Positions 1-8,289 of a stretch of DNA of 64,000 nucleotides are shown piece by piece. How positions within the stretch are numbered: the stretch's first letter is position 1; the number at the start of each line of letters is the position of its first letter. The notes beneath the pieces are model-generated. The model was not told where the DNA came from. It searched no databases and saw only the letters and a list, made by a program, of their open reading frames with translations. A program made the translations under genes and the position numbers. Source of the DNA: Yersinia enterocolitica (GTDB lineage Bacteria; Pseudomonadota; Gammaproteobacteria; Enterobacterales; Enterobacteriaceae); assembly GCA_002082245.2 (NCBI GenBank), contig NBTC02000002.1:4650001-4714000 (forward strand), read 5' to 3'.

Positions 1-140
1 TGCTCGCTGTCGGAATTGGCAACATCCAGATCGATAACCATCTGGATAATTTTATCCGTTTCAAGCTTAGCCAGCGGGTGGGCATCCCCGGCAGAGTAAT
101 ACAGCTTCTCGGGTTCTTCGGGTAACTCAACGGTTAACAT
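1..140 (-). CDS. Unknown protein, N-terminal fragment cut by the window edge
   Basis: A minus-strand reading frame opens with ATG at 140 and stays open to the window edge, giving about 46 residues that begin MLTVELPEEPEKLYYSAG and continue with a hydrophilic, acidic sequence. AAAGG lies about seven bases upstream of the ATG and can serve as ribosome binding site. I do not recognise the family from this fragment. It is divergent from ivy, and the gap between them (141-377) should hold both promoters. It is called a gene on the open frame and ribosome binding site only. Confidence 0.5.
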   Translation of the reverse strand, partial: MLTVELPEEPEKLYYSAGDAHPLAKLETDKIIQMVIDLDVANSDSE

Positions 141-377
141 GGCATGGCCTTTTATCGGGTGGGCTCGGCTGATAGCTATCTGGTTCATAGCTTAACTCAA
201 GCTGTCATACAGATTGTGATATAACTGGAATTAGGATGAAAATTCGTGCTATGGATCAACTTTTTCGCCGGTTGATGGTCATAGACAGGCAAGCTAATAC
301 CACGCCCGCTAAGCCGTTGCACAGAGCCTGGCTCACTGTCCGGCGAGTAGATTAATCAGATAATAAGGATTTCGATA
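141..377. promoter_or_regulatory. Divergent intergenic region upstream of ivy
   Basis: This 237-base gap separates the cut-off minus-strand gene from ivy. AT-rich sequence with GATATAAC near 210 could be a promoter -10 for ivy, but I see no convincing -35 or operator. AAGGAT followed by seven bases and the ivy ATG is a good ribosome binding site. Nothing else was recognised. Confidence 0.3.
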
Positions 378-899
378 ATGAAAGGTAACAAAACCCGCCA
401 TTGTCTTGTGGCTGCGGTGATGCTCAGTGTCAGCTCCTGGGCTTTCGCGCAGCCAGCCACCACAACTGTCACAGCCACGTCAGTTGCCCAGACTTCTCCT
501 GTCAAAAGCCGCCCGACCACGGCGGATCTGCTGCAACAGCCGGTGTATAAAAATAGCTGGCAAAAAATGGTGAAAAGCCAAAAGAATCTCCCCGCCTGGG
601 CACGCAAAGGGGTGGGGACGTCAGCACCTTATGAGGTGATAAATTGGCAAGGGCAGCAATATAAGGTGGGGCGAATTTGTAAACCTCATGATTGCAGTAA
701 TAACTTTATGTGGGTGGCGTTTAGTCAGGATAAAAAACAAGTATGGCAGGCATGGGGAATGCGTATTTCCGTGGCAGACAAGCCACAAGCACTTGATAAA
801 CCGAGTGAGTTCGCGACCTATCAATGGCTCGGTCGTCCCAATGACAGTATCCAGGCCATGCTCAAAAAGCAGTTACAGCAAGATCCTAATTGGCACTGA
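378..899 (+). CDS. ivy: Ivy, periplasmic inhibitor of vertebrate (C-type) lysozyme
   Basis: Ivy proteins bind the active site of C-type lysozymes in the periplasm and protect peptidoglycan from host lysozyme. The 173-residue product starts with a Sec signal peptide (basic MKGNKTRH, hydrophobic core, AFA at residues 22-24 as probable cleavage site). A Thr/Ser/Pro-rich linker follows, then the Ivy fold. The family signature loop CKPHDC is at residues 101-106; its His is the residue that plugs the lysozyme cleft, and its two Cys form a disulfide. The ATG at 378 has AAGGAT seven bases upstream. The gene stands alone, convergent with gutQ. Identification rests on the signature and overall length. 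Ivy is known to matter for lysozyme resistance in Yersinia pestis. Confidence 0.92.
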   Translation: MKGNKTRHCLVAAVMLSVSSWAFAQPATTTVTATSVAQTSPVKSRPTTADLLQQPVYKNSWQKMVKSQKNLPAWARKGVGTSAPYEVINWQGQQYKVGRICKPHDCSNNFMWVAFSQDKKQVWQAWGMRISVADKPQALDKPSEFATYQWLGRPNDSIQAMLKKQLQQDPNWH

Positions 900-989
900 T
901 TGAGGCAGGCCGCTAATAAGTAAATTTATCTAGATTAATTGATTATATTGATGAAGATGTCACTGGCGGATTTGAATGCTGGTTGCAGC

Positions 990-1009
990 GGCCTCGCAGC
1001 AGCGAGGCC
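990..1009. terminator. GC-rich hairpin between convergent ivy and gutQ
   Basis: A perfect stem GGCCTCGC / GCGAGGCC with an AGCA loop lies between the ends of ivy (plus) and gutQ (minus). It lacks an adjacent T-run on either strand, so intrinsic termination is uncertain. It may instead protect mRNA 3' ends. Confidence 0.4.
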
Positions 1010-1060
1010 TGAATCGTGAATGCAACCAACACAGCTACAACTTGAACGATGACGGGGATA

Positions 1061-2026
1061 TCAACCAACGCCAGCTTGATGCAGGTCGTGCAGATTAATG
1101 GCTCCGACCAGTTTCCCATCCAGATTCACCACCGGTGCGGCACTGAGATGGTGCTGATGCAGTGCCTCCAGCGCTTCTCCTGCGCGCCATTGCTCAGGTA
1201 ATCGGTAGCCTGGCCGTGTGATGGCATTTTCTAAGGGTTGCTGTAAGGTGCCACCTTTTACCAGCCAGCGGCGTAAATCACCGTCAGTGAATACCCCCAC
1301 AACCCGTTGCTCCGGATCACATACAGCCACCAGCCCTAGTCCTGTACGGCTCAGTTCTAACATGGCTTCCATTACGCTGTCGGATTCATTCACCATCGGC
1401 AGGCGATCACCGGTTCTCATTAAGTGATGGACTCGATTAAGTAGCCTTGCGCCCAAGCTGCCGCCAGGATGTGAGCGGGCAAAATCTTCTGCACCGAAAC
1501 CGCGATGGCGCATTAATGCCATTGCCAGAGCGTCCCCCATCATCAGGGTATTAACCGCGCTGGAGGTAGGAGCCAATCCCATCGGGCAAGCTTCGTGTTC
1601 GACACTGATATCCAATACACAGGCAGCACCCAGCGCCAGCGGGGACTCTTTGCCGCCAGTGATGGCAATCACGGGGATCTGGCTATCCGCCAACAAGGGC
1701 AGAATCAGGTCCAGTTCTTTGGCGCGCCCTGAGTAGGAGATAAAAATCACCACATCCTGAGGGCCAATCATGCCCAAATCGCCGTGCAATGCTTCCGCCG
1801 GATGTACAAAGAAGGAGGGGGTGCCAGTGCTGGCCAGTGATGCAGCAATCTTTTTACCAATATGGCCAGATTTGCCAATCCCTGAAACTACAGCCTTACC
1901 GGTGCAGGCTAATAATAACTCACAGGCGCGGATAAAATTATCATCTAAACGTGACAGCAGCTTATGCGCTTCTGTCAGTTCAATTTCCAGTGTTTCACGG
2001 GCATAGGTAATCAATGGATTAGTCAT
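1061..2026 (-). CDS. gutQ: D-arabinose 5-phosphate isomerase GutQ
   Basis: GutQ interconverts D-ribulose 5-phosphate and D-arabinose 5-phosphate, the KDO precursor used for lipopolysaccharide, and is the sorbitol-operon paralogue of KdsD. The product (321 residues from the ATG at 2026) has an N-terminal SIS sugar-isomerase domain with the [11 protein letters not shown] loop near residue 53, then two CBS domains in the C-terminal half (the last about 120 residues). A TTG three codons upstream is possible, but ATG gives the conserved MTNPLITYA start. The start lies inside the 3' end of srlR (8-base overlap), so translation is probably coupled. It is the last gene of the srl operon, as in E. coli. 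Confidence 0.93.
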   Translation of the reverse strand: MTNPLITYARETLEIELTEAHKLLSRLDDNFIRACELLLACTGKAVVSGIGKSGHIGKKIAASLASTGTPSFFVHPAEALHGDLGMIGPQDVVIFISYSGRAKELDLILPLLADSQIPVIAITGGKESPLALGAACVLDISVEHEACPMGLAPTSSAVNTLMMGDALAMALMRHRGFGAEDFARSHPGGSLGARLLNRVHHLMRTGDRLPMVNESDSVMEAMLELSRTGLGLVAVCDPEQRVVGVFTDGDLRRWLVKGGTLQQPLENAITRPGYRLPEQWRAGEALEALHQHHLSAAPVVNLDGKLVGAINLHDLHQAGVG

Positions 2027-2789
2027 TTTTATCAACCAGAATGATGTTAATGCCCATGTCCTGTAGCGCTTGCAAATATTCTGGGCTAATACCCTTATCT
2101 GTAATCAGGATATCAACTGCACTTAACGGGCACACTACATTTGGGCTTTTACGGCCAAATTTGGAGGAATCGACCAGCAAAATAATGCGGCTAGCGGCAC
2201 GGCACATCGCCGTACTAACATGATAAACTTCGTTAAACGTGGTGACACCTGCTTTCAGATCGACACCATCTGCACCGATAAACAGTTGATCGAAACTAAA
2301 ATTATCAAATGCAGATTCTGCCAGACTACCATGAAAAGAGGCTGAACCTTTACGGTAAGTGCCACCCGGCATCAAGATAGTTTGATCGTTATCCAGCTCA
2401 ACCAGTTCATTGACGATATGCAGGCTGTTGGTCATCACCGTGATATTGTTGAACTTTGTCAGGTGGGGAACCATTTGCAACACGGTACTACCGGCATCAA
2501 AAACCAGGCTATCACCGTCTTTAATCAGTTTGCTGGCAGCTTGAGCAATTTGCTTTTTCTTATCGGTATTAATGTGAGTTTTACGGTCAATGGGTTGTTC
2601 TATATCATCACGATTTAATACAACCCCACCGTAGGTACGGATAACCGCCCCTTCATTTTCAAGACTGGTTAAATCCTTACGAATTGTGGTACCGGTGGTT
2701 GAAAAATGTGCGGCGAGTTGATCGACGGCCGTCTTTCCGTGTTGTTGGAGATATTCCAGTATTGCAACCTGTCGCTGCTTTGGCTTCAT
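2019..2789 (-). CDS. srlR: SrlR (GutR), DeoR-family repressor of the sorbitol operon
   Basis: The 256-residue protein has a DeoR-type N-terminal winged helix (residues 1-60, with [14 protein letters not shown] as recognition region) and a C-terminal DeoR sugar-phosphate sensor domain (roughly 75-235, including VFDAGST and GADGVD). In E. coli GutR represses srlAEBD and is opposed by the activator GutM. It is encoded between srlM and gutQ in the conserved order. The preceding 84-base gap holds TTTCA/TGAAA inverted repeats (near 2858-2870) similar in base pattern to the operator upstream of srlA. These might be autoregulatory, which is inference. Confidence 0.93.
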   Translation of the reverse strand: MKPKQRQVAILEYLQQHGKTAVDQLAAHFSTTGTTIRKDLTSLENEGAVIRTYGGVVLNRDDIEQPIDRKTHINTDKKKQIAQAASKLIKDGDSLVFDAGSTVLQMVPHLTKFNNITVMTNSLHIVNELVELDNDQTILMPGGTYRKGSASFHGSLAESAFDNFSFDQLFIGADGVDLKAGVTTFNEVYHVSTAMCRAASRIILLVDSSKFGRKSPNVVCPLSAVDILITDKGISPEYLQALQDMGINIILVDKND

Positions 2790-2873
2790 AACGATCCCCG
2801 CTCAAGTATTTCCATTGCCTCTTTTTCAGGCATAACTTTCACATGAAAAAGAATAGCTTTCATTGTGAAAATA

Positions 2874-3239
2874 TCATGATTTCGGTTTAATCGCTAATAA
2901 TAGTGCAGTTTGACATGCTTTATCCGTAGGGAAGATCACATCCGGGATTAAATCCTGCTGATGTAAGCCATGAAGCTGAGGTAATGGGCGTGGGCGGGCG
3001 AAAACGCTAATGCCACGCATGATCATGCTGTCACTGACCCGCATATTCTCATCGAAAGCCAGCGCCATTACCACGCGGGGCTTAAAGCGCCCACCAGATC
3101 GGCCAACACCAACTGATTTACTGTGCTGACACAGGCGATCAAAAGCACGGTTAAACCGATTGATTTGCCACCAGCCAAGCATGATTTGCAGCACCCAGGC
3201 GATGATAACAATAGTGATCAGTGCTGATGTTGGAGACAT
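2874..3239 (-). CDS. srlM: SrlM (GutM), sorbitol operon transcriptional activator
   Basis: GutM is the small activator protein of the glucitol operon. The product from the ATG at 3239 is 121 residues: one N-terminal hydrophobic segment (about 5-25) followed by a basic domain containing GRSGGRFKPRVV and the C-terminal VIFPTDKACQTALLLAIKPK. An open frame extends 48 codons further upstream, but those codons run through an ERIC-derived repeat and are not family sequence. The ATG at 3239 has AAGGAT seven bases upstream, and that ribosome binding site is itself in the repeat end. Neighbours srlD and srlR are in the standard order. Confidence 0.9.
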   Translation of the reverse strand: MSPTSALITIVIIAWVLQIMLGWWQINRFNRAFDRLCQHSKSVGVGRSGGRFKPRVVMALAFDENMRVSDSMIMRGISVFARPRPLPQLHGLHQQDLIPDVIFPTDKACQTALLLAIKPKS

Positions 3240-3246
3240 ATTTTTA

Positions 3247-3335
3247 TCCTTCTTACTTGACGTTGCAGCAGTGTTAGCTGCGTTCGTTGCTTGGCCCATC
3301 CTTGGGCCTCGCCTCTGTGAGACCGCTAGAAACAG
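3247..3335. repeat. Partial ERIC element (long form, left half) between srlD and srlM
   Basis: The sequence begins CCTTCTTACTTGACGTTGC and continues through GTTAGCTGCG and GGCCCATCC/GGGCCTCGCC. It matches the left half of the long ERIC copies at 30385 and 43168, then diverges near 3330. The core palindrome and right end are absent. It lies inside the srl operon, and its left terminus carries the AAGGAT ribosome binding site of srlM. Confidence 0.7.
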
Positions 3336-3385
3336 TCCCCTTAGCTTGCTGGGATGACAAACTGTTTTTTCAGACAACATCAAAC

Positions 3386-4165
3386 TTAAAACATCACCTG
3401 ACCACCGGTAATATTAATTGATTGTCCGGTGCAATAGGCGGCTTTATCGCTAGCGTAGAACAACAGCATGTTAAGCACATCCTGATAATCACAACCCCGT
3501 TTTAGTGGCACTTTATCGGTGTAATATTTTTCAACTTCTTCCGGTTGAATACCCAACTTTGCAGCGTACTGCGGTAAAAGAGATTGGAACATCGGTGATT
3601 TCAACAGATTGCCTAACATCAAGGAATGTACCGTGATACCGTAGTCAGCCAAGTCCAGAGCCAATGATTGGGTCAAACCAACGCCACCAAACTTGGCAGC
3701 ACTGTAACCCGAGTTGTGTTTACTGCCCACTTTACCTGATTTGGAGTTGATCTGGATAATTCGCCCGGCAACGCCATCACGGATCATCAGGCGAGAGAAT
3801 TCACGAGCACATAAGAAGTAACCGACCAGATTGACCTGTAGTGAACGGTCAAAATCATCCAGTGGGAAATCAGTAATCGGTGCGGCCTTGGCAATGCCTG
3901 CGCTGTAAACGAGCAGGTTAGTTTGATGGAAACTTTGATCTACTGCTTTTGCCAGCATCTGCACGCTGCTTTCATTGGTGGCATCAACCTGAAAACCACG
4001 GGCGCTATCTGCGCCGTATTCGGCATTAATCTGATCAGCGACTAACTGTGCGTTATCTGAATTTAAATCAGCAACTGCAACTTTATACCCTGCTTCGGCA
4101 AGACCATGACACAAGAATGCGCCCAATGTTTGTCCACCGCCAATAACTACTGCTACTTGTGACAT
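3386..4165 (-). CDS. srlD: Sorbitol-6-phosphate 2-dehydrogenase SrlD
   Basis: SrlD oxidises D-sorbitol 6-phosphate to fructose 6-phosphate with NAD in the cytoplasm, the step after phosphotransferase uptake. The 259-residue product is a short-chain dehydrogenase: nucleotide-binding VIGGGQTLGAFL at residues 6-17, the adenine-region Asp in VADLNSD, the catalytic Ser (NSKSG) and the YSAAK motif near residue 155. It matches the E. coli length. The ATG at 4165 has GGAGG six bases upstream; a GTG four codons earlier has none. ERIC copies flank the gene on both sides (4181-4361 and 3247-3335). Confidence 0.95.
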   Translation of the reverse strand: MSQVAVVIGGGQTLGAFLCHGLAEAGYKVAVADLNSDNAQLVADQINAEYGADSARGFQVDATNESSVQMLAKAVDQSFHQTNLLVYSAGIAKAAPITDFPLDDFDRSLQVNLVGYFLCAREFSRLMIRDGVAGRIIQINSKSGKVGSKHNSGYSAAKFGGVGLTQSLALDLADYGITVHSLMLGNLLKSPMFQSLLPQYAAKLGIQPEEVEKYYTDKVPLKRGCDYQDVLNMLLFYASDKAAYCTGQSINITGGQVMF

Positions 4166-4180
4166 AACTACCTCCAAAAT

Positions 4181-4310
4181 TATCCTTGGTACTTGAAACT
4201 GCAGCGGTGTTAGTCGAACTCACTCACCCGAATCACTGACGAGAGTCAGCTCATCGGGATTTGTTCGTCTACTTCCTTTGCAATTCCAATTACTTCGGCT
4301 AATACCCTTA
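4181..4310. repeat. ERIC element between srlB and srlD (short form)
   Basis: The element starts TATCCTTGGTACTTGAAACTGCAG and contains the diagnostic core CACCCGAATCACTGAC...AGTCAGCTCATCGGG. Its right arm has TTGCAATTCCAATTACTTCGG and ends near TAATACCC. The size is close to the canonical 127 bp and there is no internal insert. It is transcribed within the srl operon, where a folded hairpin could affect mRNA processing between srlB and srlD. Confidence 0.85.
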
Positions 4311-4361
4311 GTACTTGAAGTTGTCGCAGGGTTAACTGCGATGCTAATGACATCGGGTATA
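4311..4361. repeat. Partial second ERIC copy abutting the first
   Basis: Directly after the full element another left end (TACTTGAAGTTGTCGCAGGG) begins and passes straight to a right-end-like CATCGGGTATAAA. It looks like a tandem ERIC with its middle deleted. It ends about 10 bases before the srlB stop codon. Confidence 0.5.
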
Positions 4362-4371
4362 AATGAATAAA

Positions 4372-4734
4372 TTAACGAATAAATTTCAGTGAGCTACCGA
4401 TAGGAATATCATCGGGTGTTGGCCCTATTACATGGATAGAACCGGGGAACTCAGGTTGCTTATCACCATTAAAACGAATGGTGACATGACCCAATTCACG
4501 CAGGTTCTGAGTTGCCACCTCGCCAACTGCGGTGATGACATAGCGCAGATCAGCCAGTTCCATAATGTTGCCAGCCTGTAGCTCTCCATCGGTGTCGCTG
4601 TGCTGATGGATAAAACAGAACTCTTCAATATCTTTGGGTGCCCCTTCGCGGAAGGTGATAAGCATGTCATCAAGCAGCGCCTCGCGGGCGCTGTCGCCGA
4701 TATTGGTAATAGTTGTCTGATAAATAGTATTCAT
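4372..4734 (-). CDS. srlB: Glucitol/sorbitol PTS enzyme IIA (SrlB)
   Basis: SrlB takes phosphate from HPr and passes it to the IIB domain of SrlE during sorbitol uptake. The 120-residue product has the glucitol IIA fold. The candidate phospho-histidine lies in CFIHQHSD (His43 or His45), and the C-terminus HVIGPTPDDIPIGSSLKFIR is typical of the family. Length matches E. coli SrlB. It lies 52 bases downstream of srlE, with the ERIC pair separating it from srlD. Confidence 0.95.
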   Translation of the reverse strand: MNTIYQTTITNIGDSAREALLDDMLITFREGAPKDIEEFCFIHQHSDTDGELQAGNIMELADLRYVITAVGEVATQNLRELGHVTIRFNGDKQPEFPGSIHVIGPTPDDIPIGSSLKFIR

Positions 4735-4785
4735 ACGTACATCCTTAACCGTTGAATGTATTACAGATAATTTTGTATTTAGTGC

Positions 4786-5787
4786 TTACTGATAGATAAA
4801 GGCTGATGCTGCCCAGGCAATCAATACTGTTGGCGCTCCGGTAAGGAAACGGCCAACCAGAACCGAAGGGACACCGACACGAACGGTATCTTGTTTCGCT
4901 TCGGCCAGAGACAGACCTACTGGGATAAAGTCACATGCTGCTTGGGCATTAATTGCAAATAACGCTGGCAGGGCTAATTGCGGTGGAATATTCCCCAAAC
5001 CAATTTGTACCCCAACCAATACGCCGATAACTTGTGCGATAACGGCCCCTGGGCCTAAGAACGGTGACAACAGCGGGAAGGAGCAGATCAGTGCCAAGAG
5101 CACTAAGCCTATCGGGCTGCTGGCCAGCGGTGTTAAGCCGTGAGCGATAAAGTCGCCCAAACCGGATGCCATAATGATGCCGATTAACGCCGAAACGAAG
5201 GCCATAAACGGTAGGATAGTTTTCAGTACGGTATCGATGGTGTCGCGGCCTGACTGGAAGAATACCGCCACAACAGACCCCATCCCCATCCCGACTTTCG
5301 CCAGTAACCCGTCACTTTGTTCGGTAATTTTCTTGCTGGTATCGTAATCACGGCCAGCTTTGCTTGCGGTTGCGGTTGCCGGTTCTGCTGGTGCAGCCGT
5401 TGCGGTGGCGTGATCGGTTCCACTGACTTTATGGATATTTTTTTCACGCACACCGGAAACATAAATATCTTCCAGTATGTATTGCGCCATCGGCCCGGAT
5501 TGACCGGTTGAATGGATATTAACGGTTGGAATACGGCGTTTCGGATACAGGCCACAGCGCAGGGTGCCACCACAGTCAATAATCGCCACGGCGATCTCTT
5601 CGGCTGGTGGTTCACCTTCTTTGAACCCATCCACCGCTTCCCAGCCAGTCAGTTCACTGATACGGTCAATAATGGCCGGGCGGGTACCCGCGGTGATATA
5701 GACAATTTTCTTACCCGGTACGATTGGCAACACTAATGGGCCACCCCAGCCGCCTTCGCCTTTTTCAATCCTGATGAATTCACTCAT
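4786..5787 (-). CDS. srlE: Glucitol/sorbitol PTS enzyme IIB plus C-terminal IIC half (SrlE)
   Basis: SrlE carries the cytoplasmic IIB phosphotransfer domain and the second membrane half of the sorbitol permease. The 333-residue product has IIB at about 1-125, with the phospho-accepting Cys72 in [18 protein letters not shown] low-complexity Ala/Thr/Pro linker (about 127-150) follows, then a membrane region from about 175 with several hydrophobic segments and conserved [20 protein letters not shown]. The ATG at 5787 has GGAG six bases upstream; a GTG four codons earlier is less likely. The linker is a little longer than in E. coli. It follows srlA by 35 bases. Confidence 0.95.
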   Translation of the reverse strand: MSEFIRIEKGEGGWGGPLVLPIVPGKKIVYITAGTRPAIIDRISELTGWEAVDGFKEGEPPAEEIAVAIIDCGGTLRCGLYPKRRIPTVNIHSTGQSGPMAQYILEDIYVSGVREKNIHKVSGTDHATATAAPAEPATATASKAGRDYDTSKKITEQSDGLLAKVGMGMGSVVAVFFQSGRDTIDTVLKTILPFMAFVSALIGIIMASGLGDFIAHGLTPLASSPIGLVLLALICSFPLLSPFLGPGAVIAQVIGVLVGVQIGLGNIPPQLALPALFAINAQAACDFIPVGLSLAEAKQDTVRVGVPSVLVGRFLTGAPTVLIAWAASAFIYQ

Positions 5788-5822
5788 GCTCTGCTCCACA
5801 CAGTATGTATTTAATTTACATA

Positions 5823-6371
5823 TTAAAGTTGTACGTTACGGTCCAGACGGATGCCCATTTTGCGTTCAAAGATGGAGGTCGTCAGATCGGTAACCCAGCC
5901 ACGGAAGAAGTTGGTGAACAACCCAACCAGGAAGTAGCTAACAGCCAGCGGGCCGAGGGGTAAGCCCAGTGTGGTTAAACCACTGGCAATACCTAAGAAC
6001 ACGAACAACTCACCTGGGTTAATGTGTGGGAACAAACCATTCATTGAGTGGCAACTGTAAGAGGCGGCCGCGTAATAACTTGGTTTATATTTTTCTGGCA
6101 TAAAACGCCCGAGACTTAAGGTCATCGGGTTACAAAATACAAAGGTACCGATCAGCGGCAGCAACAGGTAACGGGAAACAGGGTTACCGGCACAGCGTTG
6201 AGCCAATCGTTCAATCCTATCCTGACCAACAAACTTGATCAGTGCATTCATGATTACTAACAAACTGATTAATAAAGGTAAGATCCCGGTGACCATGCCA
6301 ACAAAAACTTCGCCCCCTTTTTGGAAGAGTCCGATAAACCACTCGGCTCCATGGGTTATGAGGTCAATCAT
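5823..6371 (-). CDS. srlA: Glucitol/sorbitol PTS enzyme IIC (SrlA)
   Basis: SrlA is the first membrane half of the sorbitol permease, paired with the membrane part of SrlE. The 182-residue product is hydrophobic, with segments near 24-46, 67-82, 120-140 and 140-160. It contains the family-conserved [30 protein letters not shown]. It is the first gene of the operon. The leader between it and the probable operator at 6557-6584 is about 185 bases and has predicted stem-loops (6436-6476). Confidence 0.95.
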   Translation of the reverse strand: MIDLITHGAEWFIGLFQKGGEVFVGMVTGILPLLISLLVIMNALIKFVGQDRIERLAQRCAGNPVSRYLLLPLIGTFVFCNPMTLSLGRFMPEKYKPSYYAAASYSCHSMNGLFPHINPGELFVFLGIASGLTTLGLPLGPLAVSYFLVGLFTNFFRGWVTDLTTSIFERKMGIRLDRNVQL

Positions 6372-6435
6372 TTTTTTCTCCTGTAATCGAGGTTATGGCT
6401 GTTTTTATAAACTTTTGTTTTGAAAAGAAACTTCA

Positions 6436-6476
6436 GGAACCGCGTGATAAAGCGGTATTCAAAATACTGAGGTTCC
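6436..6476 (-). promoter_or_regulatory. Structured leader of the srl transcript
   Basis: Outer arms GGAACC (6436-6441) and GGTTCC (6471-6476) enclose two further hairpins, ACCGC/GCGGT (6439-6456) and GTATT/AATAC (6455-6467). The element lies about 65-105 bases upstream of srlA, within the presumed untranslated leader. Its function is unknown, and no riboswitch family was recognised. Confidence 0.35.
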
Positions 6477-6556
6477 AGAATGGACTTCAGCATCTTGTCT
6501 GTCGCCATGTGAACTACCATAATCATTTTTTAGATCTATTTATTGCATATGGATCA

Positions 6557-6584
6557 CACTTTGAAAGTAAAACCTTTCAAAGTG
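6557..6584. promoter_or_regulatory. Perfect 11-6-11 palindrome, probable SrlR operator
   Basis: CACTTTGAAAG (6557-6567) and its exact reverse complement CTTTCAAAGTG (6574-6584) flank a six-base spacer. It is the only strong operator-like symmetry in the 377-base gap upstream of srlA. The TTTC/GAAA content is typical of DeoR-family operators, and a further GAAATGAAAGG lies at about 6610. Assignment to SrlR is by position and family; no binding is shown. The same gap probably holds a CRP site, but I could not find a good match. Confidence 0.6.
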
Positions 6585-6715
6585 AAAATTAAATGTAAAA
6601 GAAAAGAGGTTTGAAATGAAAGGTTTTTGCGTAAGAAAATGCGTTAACTCGAGCTAAAGCCAGGTCAACGTTGAGTTAGGCAGAGCGATAAGGGTAATAA
6701 AATCTAGAAGAATCA

Positions 6716-6737
6716 TGGGCTAACCGAAGATAGCCCA
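6716..6737 (-). terminator. Hairpin downstream of yegS
   Basis: The stem TGGGCTA / TAGCCCA with an eight-base loop starts 12 bases past the yegS stop codon. The T-run after it on the minus strand is weak, so it may terminate inefficiently or mainly protect the 3' end. Confidence 0.5.
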
Positions 6738-6748
6738 CAGATTGATAT

Positions 6749-7648
6749 TTAGCCCAGCAGTTCACAATTTGGCGGCAGACGGCAGCCAATCGCATTGGGG
6801 ATTATTTCGATACGGAAATGCTTGCCTGCCAGTGGTTCGCCATCCAGATTAAAAGTGATGTCATGGGGGGCTGTGATTTCCAGCCAAGGCAAGGTAGCCT
6901 CCACTACATTTTTATTTTTCTCACCACTGAACACGCTGGTCAGTAGGGCAGGAAGTAATTCTTCTGCGGTCAGCAACCGCAATTGCAGCAAGCCATCATT
7001 AATCAGTGCATCGGGGCAGAGAGGCTGTCCACCACCGGCTTGCCGACCGTTGCCGATACCTATTACCAGTGCATCACCCGCCCATTCGAAATCCGGCCCA
7101 TGTATTTCACAACTGTCTGCTTTAATCGCATCCATGCGCATCAGGCCATGAATAAAGTATGAAGCCCCACCCAGTACGGCTTTGAGTTTTTCCGGTGTCT
7201 CAGTGGTAATGCGAGTGCCAAAGCCACCGGTCGCCATATTGATAAAGTAGTGCTCGCTATTTACTCGCGCGATATCAATGGTGACCGCCCGGCCTTTGAC
7301 TGCCAATTGAAATGCATTTTCTATGTGCAGGGGAATGTTACAACTGGTGGCAAAATCGTTGGCTGTACCTAAGGGCACAATACCTAAATTGGGGCGATTG
7401 TAGGAGGGCAGGGCCATCAGCGCGCTGGCGACTTCATTAATAGTGCCGTCTCCACCCCCGGCAATTACCGTATCGACCCCCAGACCGGCAGCTTCGCCAA
7501 CATAACGCTTCGCATCCCCGTGTTCCCAAGTGACTCGAACATGAAGCATAATGCCTTCATCACGCAAGTTCTTGACGGCATTGCGAACTTCAAGATTACC
7601 CGATTCCTTACCGTTCAAGATGAGAAGGGTACGTGGCATTGAGGTCAT
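6749..7648 (-). CDS. yegS: Lipid kinase YegS (diacylglycerol-kinase family)
   Basis: YegS phosphorylates phosphatidylglycerol in vitro; its physiological role is unclear. The 299-residue product from the ATG at 7648 has the DAG-kinase catalytic domain in its first half, with the nucleotide-binding motif [10 protein letters not shown] near residue 65 and GTANDFA near residue 95. A C-terminal beta-sandwich includes [15 protein letters not shown] and [11 protein letters not shown]. Length equals the E. coli protein. The ATG has GGAG six bases upstream. The frame runs open another 52 codons upstream, but that stretch crosses an ERIC element and is not conserved protein. Confidence 0.94.
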   Translation of the reverse strand: MTSMPRTLLILNGKESGNLEVRNAVKNLRDEGIMLHVRVTWEHGDAKRYVGEAAGLGVDTVIAGGGDGTINEVASALMALPSYNRPNLGIVPLGTANDFATSCNIPLHIENAFQLAVKGRAVTIDIARVNSEHYFINMATGGFGTRITTETPEKLKAVLGGASYFIHGLMRMDAIKADSCEIHGPDFEWAGDALVIGIGNGRQAGGGQPLCPDALINDGLLQLRLLTAEELLPALLTSVFSGEKNKNVVEATLPWLEITAPHDITFNLDGEPLAGKHFRIEIIPNAIGCRLPPNCELLG

Positions 7649-7714
7649 AACGTGCTCCAATCGTTTCTGCGATAGGAGTAACAGTAACCCATAGCTGTTT
7701 AATTTACCTATCCC

Positions 7715-7815
7715 CTTCTTACTTGAACTTGCAGCGGGGTTAGCGGCATTCAAATCTGCTCCTGACAGATTTGTCACCCGAATCACCTGACTGCGTAAGC
7801 TCATCAGGATTAGTG
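7715..7815. repeat. ERIC element upstream of yegS (intermediate form, right end missing)
   Basis: It begins CCTTCTTACTTGAACTTGCAG. A hairpin insert, AAATCTG...CAGATTT, interrupts the usual left arm, and the core CACCCGAATCACCTGACTGCG...CTCATCAGG follows. Unlike the long copies at 30385 and 43168, only this hairpin of the insert is present. No right arm could be recognised after 7815. Confidence 0.8.
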
Positions 7816-8095
7816 AGGGGCTAGCATAAATGCAGCGCGAATCACTTGCTGGTAGTGGGTTTGGCTTCTTTAGCTATATGAGATTATTCCGACAATATTG
7901 CAAATATCAATTATCTTTAAGTTTAATAAAAAGAGGTTTTATTTTTGTTGGGATATTTATTTAACGGAGATAATTATTATTTGATGGTGAGGTTATTCAT
8001 AAAACAGGCTTTCTTATTATTAGTTAATAGCTTAACAAGAATCATTAATAATAAAATTTAGGAAAAATTAATAGTAATCAGATGGATAGGGCCAT
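7816..8095. other. AT-rich intergenic DNA between yegS and cyaR
   Basis: About 280 bases, very AT-rich, with no open frame with a ribosome binding site on either strand. It should contain the yegS promoter (minus). TATGAG and TTTATT runs occur, but no convincing promoter pair was picked. Confidence 0.4.
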
Positions 8096-8187
8096 AAAAA
8101 AGAAAAGGCCAGCCCAAGGGAGATTGGGCTAGCCAAGGAGGTGGTTCCTAGTCTTGCTGTAAAACTTTTTTAGTTCTTGATTGTACT
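8096..8187 (-). ncRNA. cyaR: CyaR, Hfq-dependent CRP-activated small RNA
   Basis: On the minus strand the hallmark CyaR segment AGGAACCACCTCCTT (from 8149 downward) is followed by a stem, AGCCCAA...TTGGGCT, and a T-run ending near 8096. E. coli CyaR has the same AGGAACCACCTCCTT seed, an anti-ribosome-binding-site sequence, and the same 3' terminator architecture, and it also lies downstream of yegQ on the same strand. The 5' end is inferred: TAGCAT at 8194-8199 as -10 gives a start near 8187, making the RNA about 92 nt against 87 in E. coli. CyaR represses ompX, nadE and luxS mRNAs in E. coli; targets here are not tested. Confidence 0.92.
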
Positions 8188-8220
8188 CGAGCTATGCTAC
8201 CCCAGCGTAATTATAATTGA

Positions 8221-8236
8221 TGTGATCCATTTCTAA
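8221..8236. promoter_or_regulatory. Probable CRP site for cyaR
   Basis: The sequence TGTGATCCATTTCTAA has one perfect CRP half-site (TGTGA) and a degenerate partner with the standard six-base gap. Its centre is 41.5 bases upstream of the inferred cyaR start at 8187, the class II activation position. CRP control of cyaR is established in E. coli and Salmonella. Confidence 0.6.
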
Positions 8237-8244
8237 TATTTGCT

Positions 8245-8269
8245 AAAAATGCCATCTTGGCGATGGCAT
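8245..8269 (-). terminator. Rho-independent terminator of trhP
   Basis: The stem ATGCCATC / GATGGCAT with a five-base loop is followed on the minus strand by TTTTT. It starts about 20 bases past the trhP stop codon and lies immediately upstream of the cyaR promoter. Confidence 0.8.
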
Positions 8270-8289
8270 TATTTTTTTATCGCTTTACG

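Noticed and set aside
6538..6560. CRP site upstream of srlA
   Set aside because: TCACA is present at 6554 but the opposite half (TTGCA) matches poorly; not strong enough to report as a site.
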